Source of the DNA: Candidatus Bathyarchaeota archaeon | GTDB lineage: Archaea; Thermoproteota; Bathyarchaeia; TCS64 | DNA: 37,688 nt | Reading direction: 5' to 3' | NCBI GenBank assembly: GCA_014730055.1 | Contig: WJIV01000066.1 | Span: 1 to 37,688 of the forward strand | Shown here: in pieces, positions 1 through 8,047 of the stretch | Layout of the letters: the number at the start of each line of letters is the position of its first letter | How positions within the stretch are numbered: position 1 is the stretch's first letter | Position numbers and translations under genes: made by a program | The notes under the pieces: model-generated | The model's input: the letters and a program-made list of their open reading frames with translations, nothing else | Told to the model about the DNA's origin: nothing | Databases searched by the model: none

Positions 1-32
1 AAATTTTTTTTAAAATAAGGTTTCAAACCAGA

Positions 33-1718
33 CTATTTCTCAAGTACCGCTCCCTTATCAGCACTAGTAACAAGTTTTGAATACCTAGAAAGGTAACCAC
101 TTAAGGAATTTTGAGCTATAGGATCCCATTTCAACTTTCTTTTTTCTAATTCAGCGTCGTTAATTTCTAAGGTTAAACTTCTATCTGGTATACTTACTCT
201 AATCTTATCCCCATTTTCAACCAAGGCAATAGGACCACCTGCAGCAGCCTCAGGAGAAATATGCCCTATACATGGTCCCCTACTAGCACCACTGAATCTT
301 CCATCTGTTAGAAGGTATACCCTATCCAGACCATACCCAACGACAGCACTAGTTGATGCTAACATCTCTCTCATTCCAGGTCCACCTTTAGGGCCTTCAT
401 ACCTGATAACTACAACATCTCCATTAATAATTTCCCCACTATGTATTGCCTCAATGGCATCCTCTTCCCGCTCATAACATTTTGCAGTACCAGTAAATTC
501 CCACATTAATGGGTCAATGGCAGCCATTTTCGCCACAGCTTTATTGGGAGCAAGGTTTCCACCCAATATAGCCATACCACCAGTCTCGTGTATAGGTCTA
601 TCCAAAGGACGGATAATCTCAGGGTCCTTAACTCTTGCTTCTTTCAAATTTTCTTTAATTGTTAATCCAGTTACGGTAATCAAGGTTGTATCTAGTTTCT
701 CTTCAAGGGTTTTCATAACAGCAGGTATTCCCCCAGCATTATGAAGCTCCTCGATGATATGTCTACCAGCAGGAGCCATATTTACTAAGTGTGGTGTAAT
801 TCTACTGATCTCATCGAAAAGATCTAGAGGTAGATCAACCCCAGCCTCTTCAGCTATAGCTTTCAGGTGAAGTACTGTATTTGTACTCCCACCTAGCGCC
901 ATATCAACAATTATGGCATTCCTGAAAGCAGGCTCACTCATTATTTTTCTTGGAGTTAAGTCTCTTTTTAATAATCCCAATATTTTTATTCCAGTTTCAA
1001 AGGCGAGCTTTTCTCTGAAATTTCCTGTACTCTCAGCGGTTGCCATGTATGGTAATGTCATACCCAATGCTTCGATAAGACACTGCATCGTCATAGCAGT
1101 AAACATACCTGCACAGGCGCCAGGGCTTCCACAGCATATCTGCTCAAGATAGGAGCCTTCTTCTTCACTAATTTCACCCCTCATAACAAGGCCCCTTACC
1201 TCAAATAGATCCATGACTGTAATCTTTTCACCAGCATATCTCCCCCACTCTGGGCACCCCGCTGCCATTGGTCCACCTAGGACGAAGATGGTTGGGATAT
1301 CCAATCTTACAGCAGCCATTAGCATTCCCGGATCTATTTTATCACAGGTAGTTAAACACACCATAGCATCAAAACCATGACTCTTCACCATTACCTCGAG
1401 GCTATCAGCGATTAGTTCCCTACTTGGTAGGCTCATCTTCATCCCCTCATGACCCATAGCTATACCGTCACATACGCTAATTGTATTAAATTCACGAGGT
1501 AGCCCCCCCGCTTCCCTAACGCCTTTCTTTACGATTTGAGAGAGTCTATCAAGATGTACATGACCAGGATTGATCTCAGTAAAACTGTTAGCAATTGCTA
1601 TGAGGGGTTTTCCGATATCCTCATCCTCAACCCCCGTCCCTCTTAAGAGGCTGCGCTGACTTATACGATCCATACCATCGTATACCTTGCTGCTCCTTGG
1701 CCTTGGAATATCACTCAT
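33..1718 (-). CDS. ilvD: Dihydroxy-acid dehydratase
   Basis: Catalyses dehydration of 2,3-dihydroxy-isovalerate and -methylvalerate to the 2-keto acids in valine, leucine and isoleucine biosynthesis; cytosolic iron-sulfur enzyme. The 561-residue protein is full length for the family. Visible signatures are the NSFTEINPGHVH motif near residue 44, CDGIAMGHEGM near 83, CDKIDPGML (C125, K127) and CCGSPGACAGMF (C196-C202), plus the C-terminal TDGRFSGASRGPCIGH block. Residue 52 is Gly in the PGHVH context, as in the E. coli-type enzyme, where plant-type [2Fe-2S] enzymes have Cys. The ATG at 1718 has a TATA-like element about 27 nt upstream, so the transcript may be leaderless. No other ilv or leu gene is in the window. 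Confidence 0.96.
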   Translation of the reverse strand: MSDIPRPRSSKVYDGMDRISQRSLLRGTGVEDEDIGKPLIAIANSFTEINPGHVHLDRLSQIVKKGVREAGGLPREFNTISVCDGIAMGHEGMKMSLPSRELIADSLEVMVKSHGFDAMVCLTTCDKIDPGMLMAAVRLDIPTIFVLGGPMAAGCPEWGRYAGEKITVMDLFEVRGLVMRGEISEEEGSYLEQICCGSPGACAGMFTAMTMQCLIEALGMTLPYMATAESTGNFREKLAFETGIKILGLLKRDLTPRKIMSEPAFRNAIIVDMALGGSTNTVLHLKAIAEEAGVDLPLDLFDEISRITPHLVNMAPAGRHIIEELHNAGGIPAVMKTLEEKLDTTLITVTGLTIKENLKEARVKDPEIIRPLDRPIHETGGMAILGGNLAPNKAVAKMAAIDPLMWEFTGTAKCYEREEDAIEAIHSGEIINGDVVVIRYEGPKGGPGMREMLASTSAVVGYGLDRVYLLTDGRFSGASRGPCIGHISPEAAAGGPIALVENGDKIRVSIPDRSLTLEINDAELEKRKLKWDPIAQNSLSGYLSRYSKLVTSADKGAVLEK

Positions 1719-2034
1719 AACACGCTAGCAGCATCGATAAAATATAATTTTTACCAAGTAATTACTAATTTAAAGTCTAAAATGATTAAAAAATTGGAGA
1801 AAAGGTATATGGACATAATTTACTGACATAGTAAATGCATCCTTTGAAATATTAAGTACAATTCTAACACTTATAAGGTTAAAACCATCAGAAATAAAGT
1901 TTCTAATTAACATTTTGGTGTAATTTTTATGCGGTCTTTTTTTAGACCTTTAAGAAATATACCTTCAAAAATTTGGATATGAAATATATCCATGTTCGAA
2001 AAAGACGCAGATATGTAAGGTATAGGGAAAATCA
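1719..2034. other. Intergenic gap with a perfect inverted repeat
   Basis: This 316-base stretch between ilvD and the nitroreductase gene holds no ORF I can support. It contains the ilvD TATA element, a GGTCT/AGACC hairpin around a run of T (about 1933-1949), and a perfect 7-bp inverted repeat TGGATAT-GAAAT-ATATCCA at 1974-1992. The latter lies downstream of the nitroreductase stop, so it could be a 3' structural element or a protein-binding site. I see no RNA gene. Confidence 0.4.
1741..1750 (-). promoter_or_regulatory. TATA box for ilvD
   Basis: On the minus strand the sequence reads AAATTATATT, centred about 27 nt before the ilvD ATG. That is the normal archaeal TATA-to-start-site distance, which implies a leaderless or nearly leaderless mRNA. 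There is no clear Shine-Dalgarno sequence before this ATG. Confidence 0.45.
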
Positions 2035-2541
2035 CTACCATTTATCCCTATGAATCCTTTCAGGATTATAGTTTTTCCTAGGCGGCTTCTCTGATGCAGG
2101 ATACCCCACTGATACAATTCCTAGGGGAGTGATATTATCAGGTATTCCCAACAATTCTTTAGTATTGTTTATTAAATCCTTGGAAGGATGTACTCCTAAC
2201 CAGACCGCCCCAAGACCCATTGCGTTCGCTGCAATTAGAATGTTTTCAGTAGCTGCTGAACAGTCATGGATCCAGAAGTCAGTATTTTGGATATCATGAT
2301 CTCCACAAATAACAATTCCTAGAGATGCTTGTTTAAGCATCTTACTATACTGATGATATTCTGGAATTTTACTTAGAGTCCCCTTGTCTCTAATAACTAT
2401 AAAGTGCCAAGGTTGCTTATTATGTGCACTTGGTGCTGCCATAGCAGCTTCCAATAGTTGTCGTTCTTCTTCGGAAGAAACAGTTTCATCAGTATAGTCT
2501 CGGATACTTCTCCTGGTTAAAATAGCATCTAATGCTTCCAT
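2035..2541 (-). CDS. Nitroreductase-family FMN oxidoreductase
   Basis: Likely an FMN-dependent, NAD(P)H-using oxidoreductase of the nitroreductase superfamily; the physiological substrate is unknown. At 168 residues it is a compact family member. The N-terminal RRSIRDYTDETVS motif (phosphate and FMN contacts), APSAHNKQPWHFIVI near residue 37, the AATENILIAANAMGLGAVWLG helix region and a C-terminal G-I-V-S-V-G-Y-P motif are diagnostic. It is monocistronic and divergent from the methyltransferase gene, with about 110 bp shared upstream. Some relatives act on F420, flavins or quinones; nothing here decides among these. Confidence 0.88.
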   Translation of the reverse strand: MEALDAILTRRSIRDYTDETVSSEEERQLLEAAMAAPSAHNKQPWHFIVIRDKGTLSKIPEYHQYSKMLKQASLGIVICGDHDIQNTDFWIHDCSAATENILIAANAMGLGAVWLGVHPSKDLINNTKELLGIPDNITPLGIVSVGYPASEKPPRKNYNPERIHRDKW

Positions 2542-2652
2542 ATAACCACTATCAAATTTCGTATTGTCAGCTGGTTTAATCTTTACGGTTATGAATTTTA
2601 TGTTTAAATATTGAGGGAAATTTAGTATTAAGCATGAATATAATGATAAATA

Positions 2653-3216
2653 ATGAGTATTCCAAAAAAAATTAGGATGTCTATGAATTCAAACAAAAGA
2701 GAAATAAGAGATAGATATAACCAACTGGGAGAAAAGATTTATGATCTTAGATACCGGGAAGAGCAAAGCAAGAAATATTATGTTGCCTTAAGTGAGATAA
2801 AAATTTTAGAAAATGAAATATTCCTTGATCATGGATGTGGTACCGGTCTTTTTATGGATATTTTAGAAAACCCAATTGTAGGAATTGACAGTTCGAATAA
2901 TTTGCTTCAAGGTGCTTTAAGAAAATTATCAAATACTGAAAAAAAGTACCTTGTTCAGGGGGATGTAGAATACCTTCCATTTAGAAGTAGGACATTCAGC
3001 AAAATTTTCTCTTTTACAGTTATTCAAAATGTTGAAGAACCTCTAGAAGTCTTAAAAGAAATCTCTCGTGTGAGCATAGGGATTAAGATAATAACTACAT
3101 TGAAGAAAGTTTATGATAAAGACTCATTATTATCTTTAATACAAAAATCAGGACTAACTGTTGTAAAAATAATTGAAAATAGAAATTCCAATGATTGGAT
3201 AATATTAACGATGTAA
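2653..3216 (+). CDS. Class I SAM-dependent methyltransferase
   Basis: Predicted S-adenosylmethionine-dependent methyltransferase of unknown target. The 187-residue protein has motif I as FLDHGCGTGLFMD (about residues 57-69), the acidic end of strand 2 as GIDSSNN, and motif III/IV-like V-Q-G-D-V-E-Y-L-P-F followed by FSFTVIQNVEEP. This layout matches small methyltransferase_11-type enzymes. The C-terminal part is short, so a large substrate-recognition domain is absent. A TTTAAATA element at about 2603-2610 and a weaker AT element nearer the start could be promoters. The next gene (Lsm) is about 80 bp downstream and probably has its own promoter. Confidence 0.8.
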   Translation: MSIPKKIRMSMNSNKREIRDRYNQLGEKIYDLRYREEQSKKYYVALSEIKILENEIFLDHGCGTGLFMDILENPIVGIDSSNNLLQGALRKLSNTEKKYLVQGDVEYLPFRSRTFSKIFSFTVIQNVEEPLEVLKEISRVSIGIKIITTLKKVYDKDSLLSLIQKSGLTVVKIIENRNSNDWIILTM

Positions 3217-3242
3217 GAAAATAGTATACTGACATCTTCAGA

Positions 3243-3253
3243 AGCTTTAAATA
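3243..3253 (+). promoter_or_regulatory. BRE/TATA-like promoter for the Lsm gene
   Basis: The sequence AGCTTTAAATA, preceded by GA, resembles an archaeal BRE plus TATA box. It lies about 50 nt before the Lsm TTG start, predicting a short 5' leader. Confidence 0.35.
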
Positions 3254-3299
3254 ACATGTACCATTCCAGATACAATAACTCTTAAAACGGTGCTAAAAT

Positions 3300-3542
3300 T
3301 TGGAGCCAAGTAAAAAACCATTGAATGTTTTAATAAAAGCCGTCGGAAGTAACGTTGCTGTTGCTCTTAAAGGTAGAGAAGAATACAGAGGCAAAATGAC
3401 TCAGGCTGATGGGTATATGAATATGATGCTCAAAGAGACTAAGGAATACGAGGATGATAAGCTATTAGCAAGCTATGGAGATGTTTTCATTAGAGGAAAT
3501 AATATACTTTACATTTGCTTGACGCCAACTCTTGAAGAATAA
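3300..3542 (+). CDS. Lsm/Sm-like archaeal RNA-binding protein (SmAP)
   Basis: Small Sm-fold protein expected to form a heptameric ring that binds U-rich RNA. The 80 residues contain Sm1 (KPLNVLIKAVGSNVAVALKGREEYRGKMTQADGYMNM, about residues 6-43) with the typical G-x-x-x-x-G spacing, and Sm2 with the signature IRGNNILYI (about residues 65-73). The start is TTG; no upstream in-frame ATG gives a better alignment. In many archaea Sm1 precedes the ribosomal protein L37e gene; here it is followed by ubiX instead. Confidence 0.93.
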   Translation: MEPSKKPLNVLIKAVGSNVAVALKGREEYRGKMTQADGYMNMMLKETKEYEDDKLLASYGDVFIRGNNILYICLTPTLEE

Positions 3543-3560
3543 CATATTTTACAGTAAGAA

Positions 3561-3566
3561 TATATA
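3561..3566 (+). promoter_or_regulatory. TATA box for ubiX
   Basis: TATATA centred about 24-25 nt before the TTG at 3588, and about 34 nt before the ATG at 3597. Under a leaderless model this favours the TTG as the start codon. Confidence 0.4.
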
Positions 3567-3587
3567 ACCTTCCAATACCAAGAATCC

Positions 3588-4145
3588 TTGATTATTATGA
3601 GGCTAGTAGTAGCAATAACTGGGGCTAGTGGGATTTTATATTCCCAAAATTTCTTGGAAGCGGCTAGAAATCATGGTATTGAAACACATCTTATAATAAG
3701 TGAGGCTGCAAAATTAGTTGCAAAACACGAGAATGTTAAAATCGAAGAATTAATGGCCTTATCCGATTACTATTATACACCAAAAAATTTGGAGGCCCCT
3801 CTATCCAGTGGCAGCTATAGAATGGACGGGATGGTAATAATTCCTTGCAGTATGAAGACCTTGGGAGCCCTTGCTAATGGATATGCCGAAAATCTTGTTA
3901 TACGTGCAGCTGAAGTGCAATTAAAGGAAAAAAGACCTCTTATTCTTGTACCAAGAGAAACACCATTACATACAATACACCTAGAAAATATGTCTAAACT
4001 TAGTAGGATTGGTGTTGTTATTCTCCCTGCTATGCCTGGTTTTTATCATAATCCAAAAAAGTTAGAACATTTAGCTGATTTCATAACCGGAAAAATACTC
4101 GATCAATTGGAAATTGATAATGAAAAATTTAAACGCTGGAGTTGA
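3588..4145 (+). CDS. ubiX: UbiX-type flavin prenyltransferase
   Basis: Prenylates FMN using a dimethylallyl phosphate to make prenyl-FMN, the cofactor of UbiD-family (de)carboxylases. The 185-residue protein has the N-terminal flavin motif AITGASGI (residues 9-16), the IIPCSMKTLGALANGYAENL block (84-103) and the conserved LILVPRETPLHTIHLENM segment (118-135), all typical of UbiX. The start may be TTG 3588 (supported by TATA spacing) or ATG 3597, which would give the commoner MRLVVAITG beginning. No UbiD partner is in this window. Its last 17 bp overlap the 3' end of the convergent HD-hydrolase gene. Confidence 0.94.
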   Translation: MIIMRLVVAITGASGILYSQNFLEAARNHGIETHLIISEAAKLVAKHENVKIEELMALSDYYYTPKNLEAPLSSGSYRMDGMVIIPCSMKTLGALANGYAENLVIRAAEVQLKEKRPLILVPRETPLHTIHLENMSKLSRIGVVILPAMPGFYHNPKKLEHLADFITGKILDQLEIDNEKFKRWS

Positions 4146-4713
4146 AGTCGCTTATATCGATTTCCTGTTTAATCTTTTCTAAGAACTCTAACATATAATT
4201 ATGTCTTGCTAAAGCAATTTTATATGCCTCATCGGTATACATTAAATTCTTTAATTTGAGAAGTTTATCATCAAAATGAGCGAGAAAATCCTTAAAACTT
4301 TTCGAATTTTCACCGCTATACGTGGCCGTTCTATAAATTCCAATAGCACCTAAGGCATCCAGTTTGTCTGCGTCGCTCAATATCTTTGCTTCAATGCTTT
4401 CAGCTTTTCTGCCAGCACTAAAGCTGTGCGTTTCAATAGCGCTACAGATTGAGTTTATTTTTTCTTCTTTAAACTTAAGTTCTTTTAGAATATCTTCACT
4501 AATCCTTGAACCGATTAATGCGTGGTTTTCTTTCGCACGTGCTATATCATGAAGAATTGCTGCTGGAAGTAAAATATCCATATTAGCGTTGAGTTTCTTG
4601 CCTAAAAATTTGGTTAGTTTGATAACCCTTTCAGTATGTTCAAAGCCATGACTTCCTTCAATCTCATGATATCTCTTTGAGATCTCTAATAATTTGGTGA
4701 TTATATCGTTCAT
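4129..4713 (-). CDS. HD-domain phosphohydrolase
   Basis: Metal-dependent HD-superfamily phosphohydrolase, probably acting on a nucleotide or other phosphate ester; substrate unknown. In 194 residues the family metal ligands are visible: H26 in GSHGFEHTERV, HD at 55-56 in LHDIA, H64 in ENHALIGS, H96 in ETHSFSA, and the late aspartates in LSDADKLDA (113-120). This is the YedJ/YpgQ-like single-domain arrangement. Its ATG overlaps the stop of the upstream OB-fold gene by 4 bp (ATGA), so the two are translationally coupled. The 3' end overlaps ubiX. Confidence 0.88.
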   Translation of the reverse strand: MNDIITKLLEISKRYHEIEGSHGFEHTERVIKLTKFLGKKLNANMDILLPAAILHDIARAKENHALIGSRISEDILKELKFKEEKINSICSAIETHSFSAGRKAESIEAKILSDADKLDALGAIGIYRTATYSGENSKSFKDFLAHFDDKLLKLKNLMYTDEAYKIALARHNYMLEFLEKIKQEIDISDFNSSV

Positions 4714-5018
4714 TCAGCTTCAACAATTTTATTTATCTCTGATTCTCTTCCGATATTAACAGCCAATTCCCCTTTATAGGATGTAATGAATGCATTCAAA
4801 AGTTGTATTTTTTCACCTGGTTTAATCTTATCCAACATCTCTATAGCTTCGTTCCAGACAGTAAAATCCAATGTATCCGTTCCATCAGTTACCTTCCCTT
4901 CGACTATAGTATGTTTTAGACCTGTGTATGTTTCTACCTCCTTAGGTTCATTTAACCCAAGTAATTTTACACTTAATTCTAATTCTTCCATTCCAGGTCT
5001 TAGTTCTGATAAGTTCAT
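4710..5018 (-). CDS. Single OB-fold nucleic-acid-binding protein (RPA/SOSS-B-like)
   Basis: A 102-residue protein that appears to be a single OB fold of the type found in archaeal RPA and SSB-like proteins. The pattern of strands fits: V-x-L-L-G-L-N-E-P-K-E-V near the N-terminus, HTIVEGKVTDGTDTLDFTVWNEAIEML (36-62), then KPGEKIQLLNAFITSYKGELAVNIG. The W55-N-E context after a D-x-T-G/D-T turn is common in such domains. It probably binds single-stranded DNA or RNA. It is first of a two-gene unit with the HD hydrolase (4-bp overlap), which suggests a shared role in nucleic-acid or nucleotide metabolism. Confidence 0.75.
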   Translation of the reverse strand: MNLSELRPGMEELELSVKLLGLNEPKEVETYTGLKHTIVEGKVTDGTDTLDFTVWNEAIEMLDKIKPGEKIQLLNAFITSYKGELAVNIGRESEINKIVEAE

Positions 5019-5096
5019 TAATTCTCTTGATATCTATATAGCGCATCATAAATAAATTAGCATAAAGATAAAACAGTAGATTCCTTATACTACTTG

Positions 5097-6500
5097 ATGT
5101 CTCCTAGCTTTCAACTCGAATGCATCGAGTGTGATCAAAAAATTGATGAGAGCGAGTTATTTACAGGATGCAAGAAATGTGGTGGAATTCTTGAATATAG
5201 AATGAAAAAACCCCATAAAAAAGTTAATTTCAAGGGTCCATTCAACTTCTGGAGGTATAAAAAGATCTTACCCGAGGTTGGTAAACCGATTACTTTAGGG
5301 GAGGGTGGTACACCACTACAGAAAGCTCAGCGATTAGCTGAATTACTAGAACTCCCAAATCTTCTTTTGAAAGACGAGACAAGGAACCCCACAAGTAGTT
5401 TTAAAGATAGATCAGCGGCACTTATTGTAAGTGAAGCAGCCAATAAGGGCTATGATTCTATTGTATGTGCCACAAATGGAAACCATGGAGCATCAATAGC
5501 TGCATATGCTGCAAAAGTCGATATACAGTGTCATCTCATCGTACCAAAAGCTGTTGATTTGGGTAAATTAGCACAGATGTTAATTTACGATGCAAAGATA
5601 GTTGAGGCTGGAGAATCTATAGAAGAAGCAATAACACGTGCAAAAACTCTGGAAGAGGAGATGAGTTGGTACCAGGCAACAACAGAGCTGAACCCCCTTG
5701 CAGTAGAAGGATTAAAGACAATAAGCTACGAACTTGTTGAACAAAATGGTGTCCCCGACTATATAATTCTAGCAATGGGTTCAGGTGCCACTTTACATGC
5801 AATATGGAAGGGCTTCAAAGAAATGGAAGAACTTGCAATAGTTGAAGAGAAACCAAAAATTATTGGAGTTCAATCAGAGGGATGTTCACCAATTACTGAT
5901 TCTTTCTATGGTAATGAAACCAAATCCAAACCTAAAATAAAAACAGAGGCGACTGCCATAAGAGTAGCTGAACCAATATATGGAAAGCTAGCTCTAGAGG
6001 CCCTCAAACAATCCAACGGCTTTGCTGTTAAGGTATCCGATAACGATATGATTTCAGCGGGTAAGGAAATAGCGCGTCTTGAGGGAATCTTTGCCGAGGC
6101 GGCATCAGCTGCTCCTGTTGCGTCTTTAAAACTAAAAAATGTTAAAAACAGGATAGGGAGAAATGAAAAAATCGTATGTTTAGTAACAAGTAGCGGCCTG
6201 AAAACCGATGACATATTAAAGAGCCTTACAAAACATCGAAAAGCTCCTAGAATAGGCTCAAGGTTCACAACTAAAGAAAAAATTTTGAGATTGATCAGCC
6301 AAGGGCCAACATATGGTTATGCTATATGGAAGGCACTAGGAGGAGAAATGACCCTAGGAGCAGTATACCAACATCTCAACGACTTAGAAAACAGGGGTTT
6401 AATATCAAGCGATGCCCAGGGGAAAAGAAAAATTCTGATAATTACTGGAAGAGGGAAGAGAGTGTTAGAATCACTTGATGAATTACAGGTTTTACTTTGA
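5097..6500 (+). CDS. thrC: Threonine synthase with C-terminal winged-helix domain
   Basis: PLP enzyme converting O-phosphohomoserine to threonine, fused to a DNA-binding-like domain. Residue numbers here count from the ATG-preceding TTG at 5094. An N-terminal zinc ribbon (C10, C13, C26, C29) is followed by the fold-type II PLP core: GEGGTPL (69-75), the Schiff-base lysine in SSFKDRSA (K104), ATNGNHGASIAAYA, and the phosphate loop AMGSGATLHAIW (228-238). From about 392 to 468 there is a PadR-like winged helix: KILRLISQGPTYGYAIWKAL, then LGAVYQHLNDLENRGLI and a basic wing. The ATG at 5097 is taken as start. The extra domain may allow oligomerisation or autoregulation; that is inference. Confidence 0.93.
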   Translation: MSPSFQLECIECDQKIDESELFTGCKKCGGILEYRMKKPHKKVNFKGPFNFWRYKKILPEVGKPITLGEGGTPLQKAQRLAELLELPNLLLKDETRNPTSSFKDRSAALIVSEAANKGYDSIVCATNGNHGASIAAYAAKVDIQCHLIVPKAVDLGKLAQMLIYDAKIVEAGESIEEAITRAKTLEEEMSWYQATTELNPLAVEGLKTISYELVEQNGVPDYIILAMGSGATLHAIWKGFKEMEELAIVEEKPKIIGVQSEGCSPITDSFYGNETKSKPKIKTEATAIRVAEPIYGKLALEALKQSNGFAVKVSDNDMISAGKEIARLEGIFAEAASAAPVASLKLKNVKNRIGRNEKIVCLVTSSGLKTDDILKSLTKHRKAPRIGSRFTTKEKILRLISQGPTYGYAIWKALGGEMTLGAVYQHLNDLENRGLISSDAQGKRKILIITGRGKRVLESLDELQVLL

Positions 6501-6572
6501 AAATTCAAAAATATCACTCGTTTAAGAATATTTATCAAAATGCATATTGACCAGATTTTTTTACAAATATTA

Positions 6573-6584
6573 TAGTTACAACTA
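6573..6584. promoter_or_regulatory. Operator-like palindrome, upstream copy
   Basis: TAGT-TACA-ACTA: a 4+4 bp palindrome with the same spacing as the copy at 6597-6614. The two centres are 27 bp apart and flank the TATA box of the ECF S-component gene. This copy sits where TFB would bind. Confidence 0.45.
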
Positions 6585-6590
6585 GAATAT

Positions 6591-6598
6591 TTTATATT
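6591..6598 (+). promoter_or_regulatory. TATA box for the ECF S-component gene
   Basis: TTTATATT centred about 26-27 nt before the ATG at 6621, which predicts a leaderless transcript. Confidence 0.5.
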
Positions 6599-6614
6599 AT
6601 AGTCATAACTATAA
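6597..6614. promoter_or_regulatory. Operator-like palindrome, downstream copy
   Basis: TTATAGT-CATA-ACTATAA: a perfect 7-bp inverted repeat around a 4-nt spacer, lying between the TATA box and the start codon, over the expected initiation region. With the upstream copy it forms an apparent two-site operator for a dimeric repressor. Confidence 0.5.
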
Positions 6615-6620
6615 TAAAAT

Positions 6621-7118
6621 ATGGCTATACTTAAAACACGGCAAGTAGCTGAGATAGGAATTATGGGAGCCCTAACAACTATAGCTACAATGCTTTTTGT
6701 ATTTCCAATTCCAGCAACTAGTGGATACTTCAATCTGGGGGATACAATTGTTATTATTTCAAGTCTTACATTTGGACCTGTAGTTGGAGCTATTGCTGGT
6801 GGTTTAGGCTCAGGACTAGCTGATTTACTTGGTGGATGGTATAATTGGGTAATATTTACAACAATAATAAAAGGTATTGAAGGATATGTTGCTGGATATA
6901 TAGTTACAAGATCCAATGAAAGAAATTTTAAAACAATTATTCTAGCTTGGTTAATCGGAGGATTTTTAATGGTTACTGGATACTTTGTTGTCCAAGTTTT
7001 TATGTATGGTCTGGGCGCTGCATTGGTTGAAGCCCCGTTCAACGTGGTTCAAATGATAGCTTCAGGAGTTATAGGTATACCCATTAGTCAGGGACTAAAA
7101 TCAAGACTGGACATCTAA
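6621..7118 (+). CDS. ECF transporter substrate-binding (S) component
   Basis: Predicted membrane substrate-capture subunit of an energy-coupling factor transporter, probably for a vitamin or vitamin precursor. The 165-residue protein has about five to six hydrophobic segments. The family-typical AEIGIMGALTTIATML start, the conserved FNLGDTIVIISSLTFGPVVGAIAGGLGSGLADLL block (about 38-71) and the GIEGYVAGYI segment are visible. These match the PF07155-like S components rather than BioY or ThiT specifically. The shared EcfA1, EcfA2 and EcfT subunits are not in the window. The paired palindromes at its promoter suggest ligand-controlled repression. The substrate cannot be read from the sequence. 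Confidence 0.88.
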   Translation: MAILKTRQVAEIGIMGALTTIATMLFVFPIPATSGYFNLGDTIVIISSLTFGPVVGAIAGGLGSGLADLLGGWYNWVIFTTIIKGIEGYVAGYIVTRSNERNFKTIILAWLIGGFLMVTGYFVVQVFMYGLGAALVEAPFNVVQMIASGVIGIPISQGLKSRLDI

Positions 7119-7127
7119 TATATAATA
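7118..7127 (+). promoter_or_regulatory. TATA box for the RIO2 gene
   Basis: TAATATATAA, overlapping the stop of the preceding gene and centred about 22-23 nt before the GTG start at 7145. It suggests independent, leaderless transcription. Confidence 0.4.
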
Positions 7128-7144
7128 AAGATTATTATTATTAC

Positions 7145-8047
7145 GTGTCCTCAGCTGAGAAAGCCGCAGAAACAATAACTGAACTGGAGAATTATGATCT
7201 TAGGATATTAAATTCAATAGAAATTGGAATGATCCAGCATGAGATGGTTCCATTTGAAGAGGTTCTAAAATATAGTAGATTAAATGAGACTGAATTAGAA
7301 TGGCGACTGAGGAAACTAAATGAATTAGAGCTTGTTTACAGACAGAGCGAGCCATATCTTGGTTTTATGATGAATTACACAGCTTACGATCTACTAGCTT
7401 TGAACGCACTCGTAAAATCTGAAAATTTAGAGGCCCTTGGTCCGTCAATAGGTCTAGGTAAAGAAGCGGATGTGTATCAAGCAATCACACCGGAAAATAA
7501 GGTGGTTGCGGTAAAATTTCACAGGCTTGGTAGGACCAGTTTTAGAGATACGCGACGTAAAAGAGAATATATAGCTGATCGTAAACACATGTCATGGCTA
7601 TACCAATCTAGATTAGCTGCAGAAAACGAATATGAAGCTCTAAAGATTGTACATGAAGGTGGGGTTGCTTCTCCAGAACCTTATTCGCAAAATCGGCATT
7701 GTATCGTGATGCAGATTATCGAAGGAATCCAGTTAAGTGAAGTTATAGAACTCGATTACCCAAACGATTATCTTTTAGATATATTAGAGAATGCTAGGAA
7801 AGCTTTGAAAACAGGAATAATTCACAGTGATCTTAGCGAATATAATATATTAATTACGGAGGAAGGAAAAATTTGGTTAATTGACTGGCCACAGTATATC
7901 CGTTTAGATCATCCTAATAGTGGGGAAATCCTTGAAAGAGATATAGGAAATATTGTTTATTTTTTCCAGCGCAAACATATGGTAGAAACTACATTCGATG
8001 AAGCATGGGAATTGGTTGTAGAAGGGACTATTTTAGAGTCATCTTGA
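7145..8047 (+). CDS. rio2: RIO2 family serine/threonine kinase/ATPase
   Basis: Atypical kinase/ATPase that acts in late maturation of the small ribosomal subunit. The 300 residues carry the RIO2-specific N-terminal winged helix (about 1-90) followed by the RIO kinase fold: nucleotide loop LGKEADVY (104-111), catalytic-core Lys K124 in VAVKFHRLG, the flexible RIO loop near 131-158, the catalytic loop IHSDLSEYN (D229, N234) and the metal-binding LIDWPQ (D247). The start is GTG with a TATA box about 23 nt upstream. The 3' end overlaps the convergent acyl-CoA synthetase gene by 20 bp. Confidence 0.95.
   Translation: MSSAEKAAETITELENYDLRILNSIEIGMIQHEMVPFEEVLKYSRLNETELEWRLRKLNELELVYRQSEPYLGFMMNYTAYDLLALNALVKSENLEALGPSIGLGKEADVYQAITPENKVVAVKFHRLGRTSFRDTRRKREYIADRKHMSWLYQSRLAAENEYEALKIVHEGGVASPEPYSQNRHCIVMQIIEGIQLSEVIELDYPNDYLLDILENARKALKTGIIHSDLSEYNILITEEGKIWLIDWPQYIRLDHPNSGEILERDIGNIVYFFQRKHMVETTFDEAWELVVEGTILESS

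Noticed and set aside
6317..7042. 241-residue minus-strand ORF over the ECF S-component region
   Set aside because: It is the reverse frame of the threonine synthase and S-component genes, has a low-complexity composition, and no recognisable domain.
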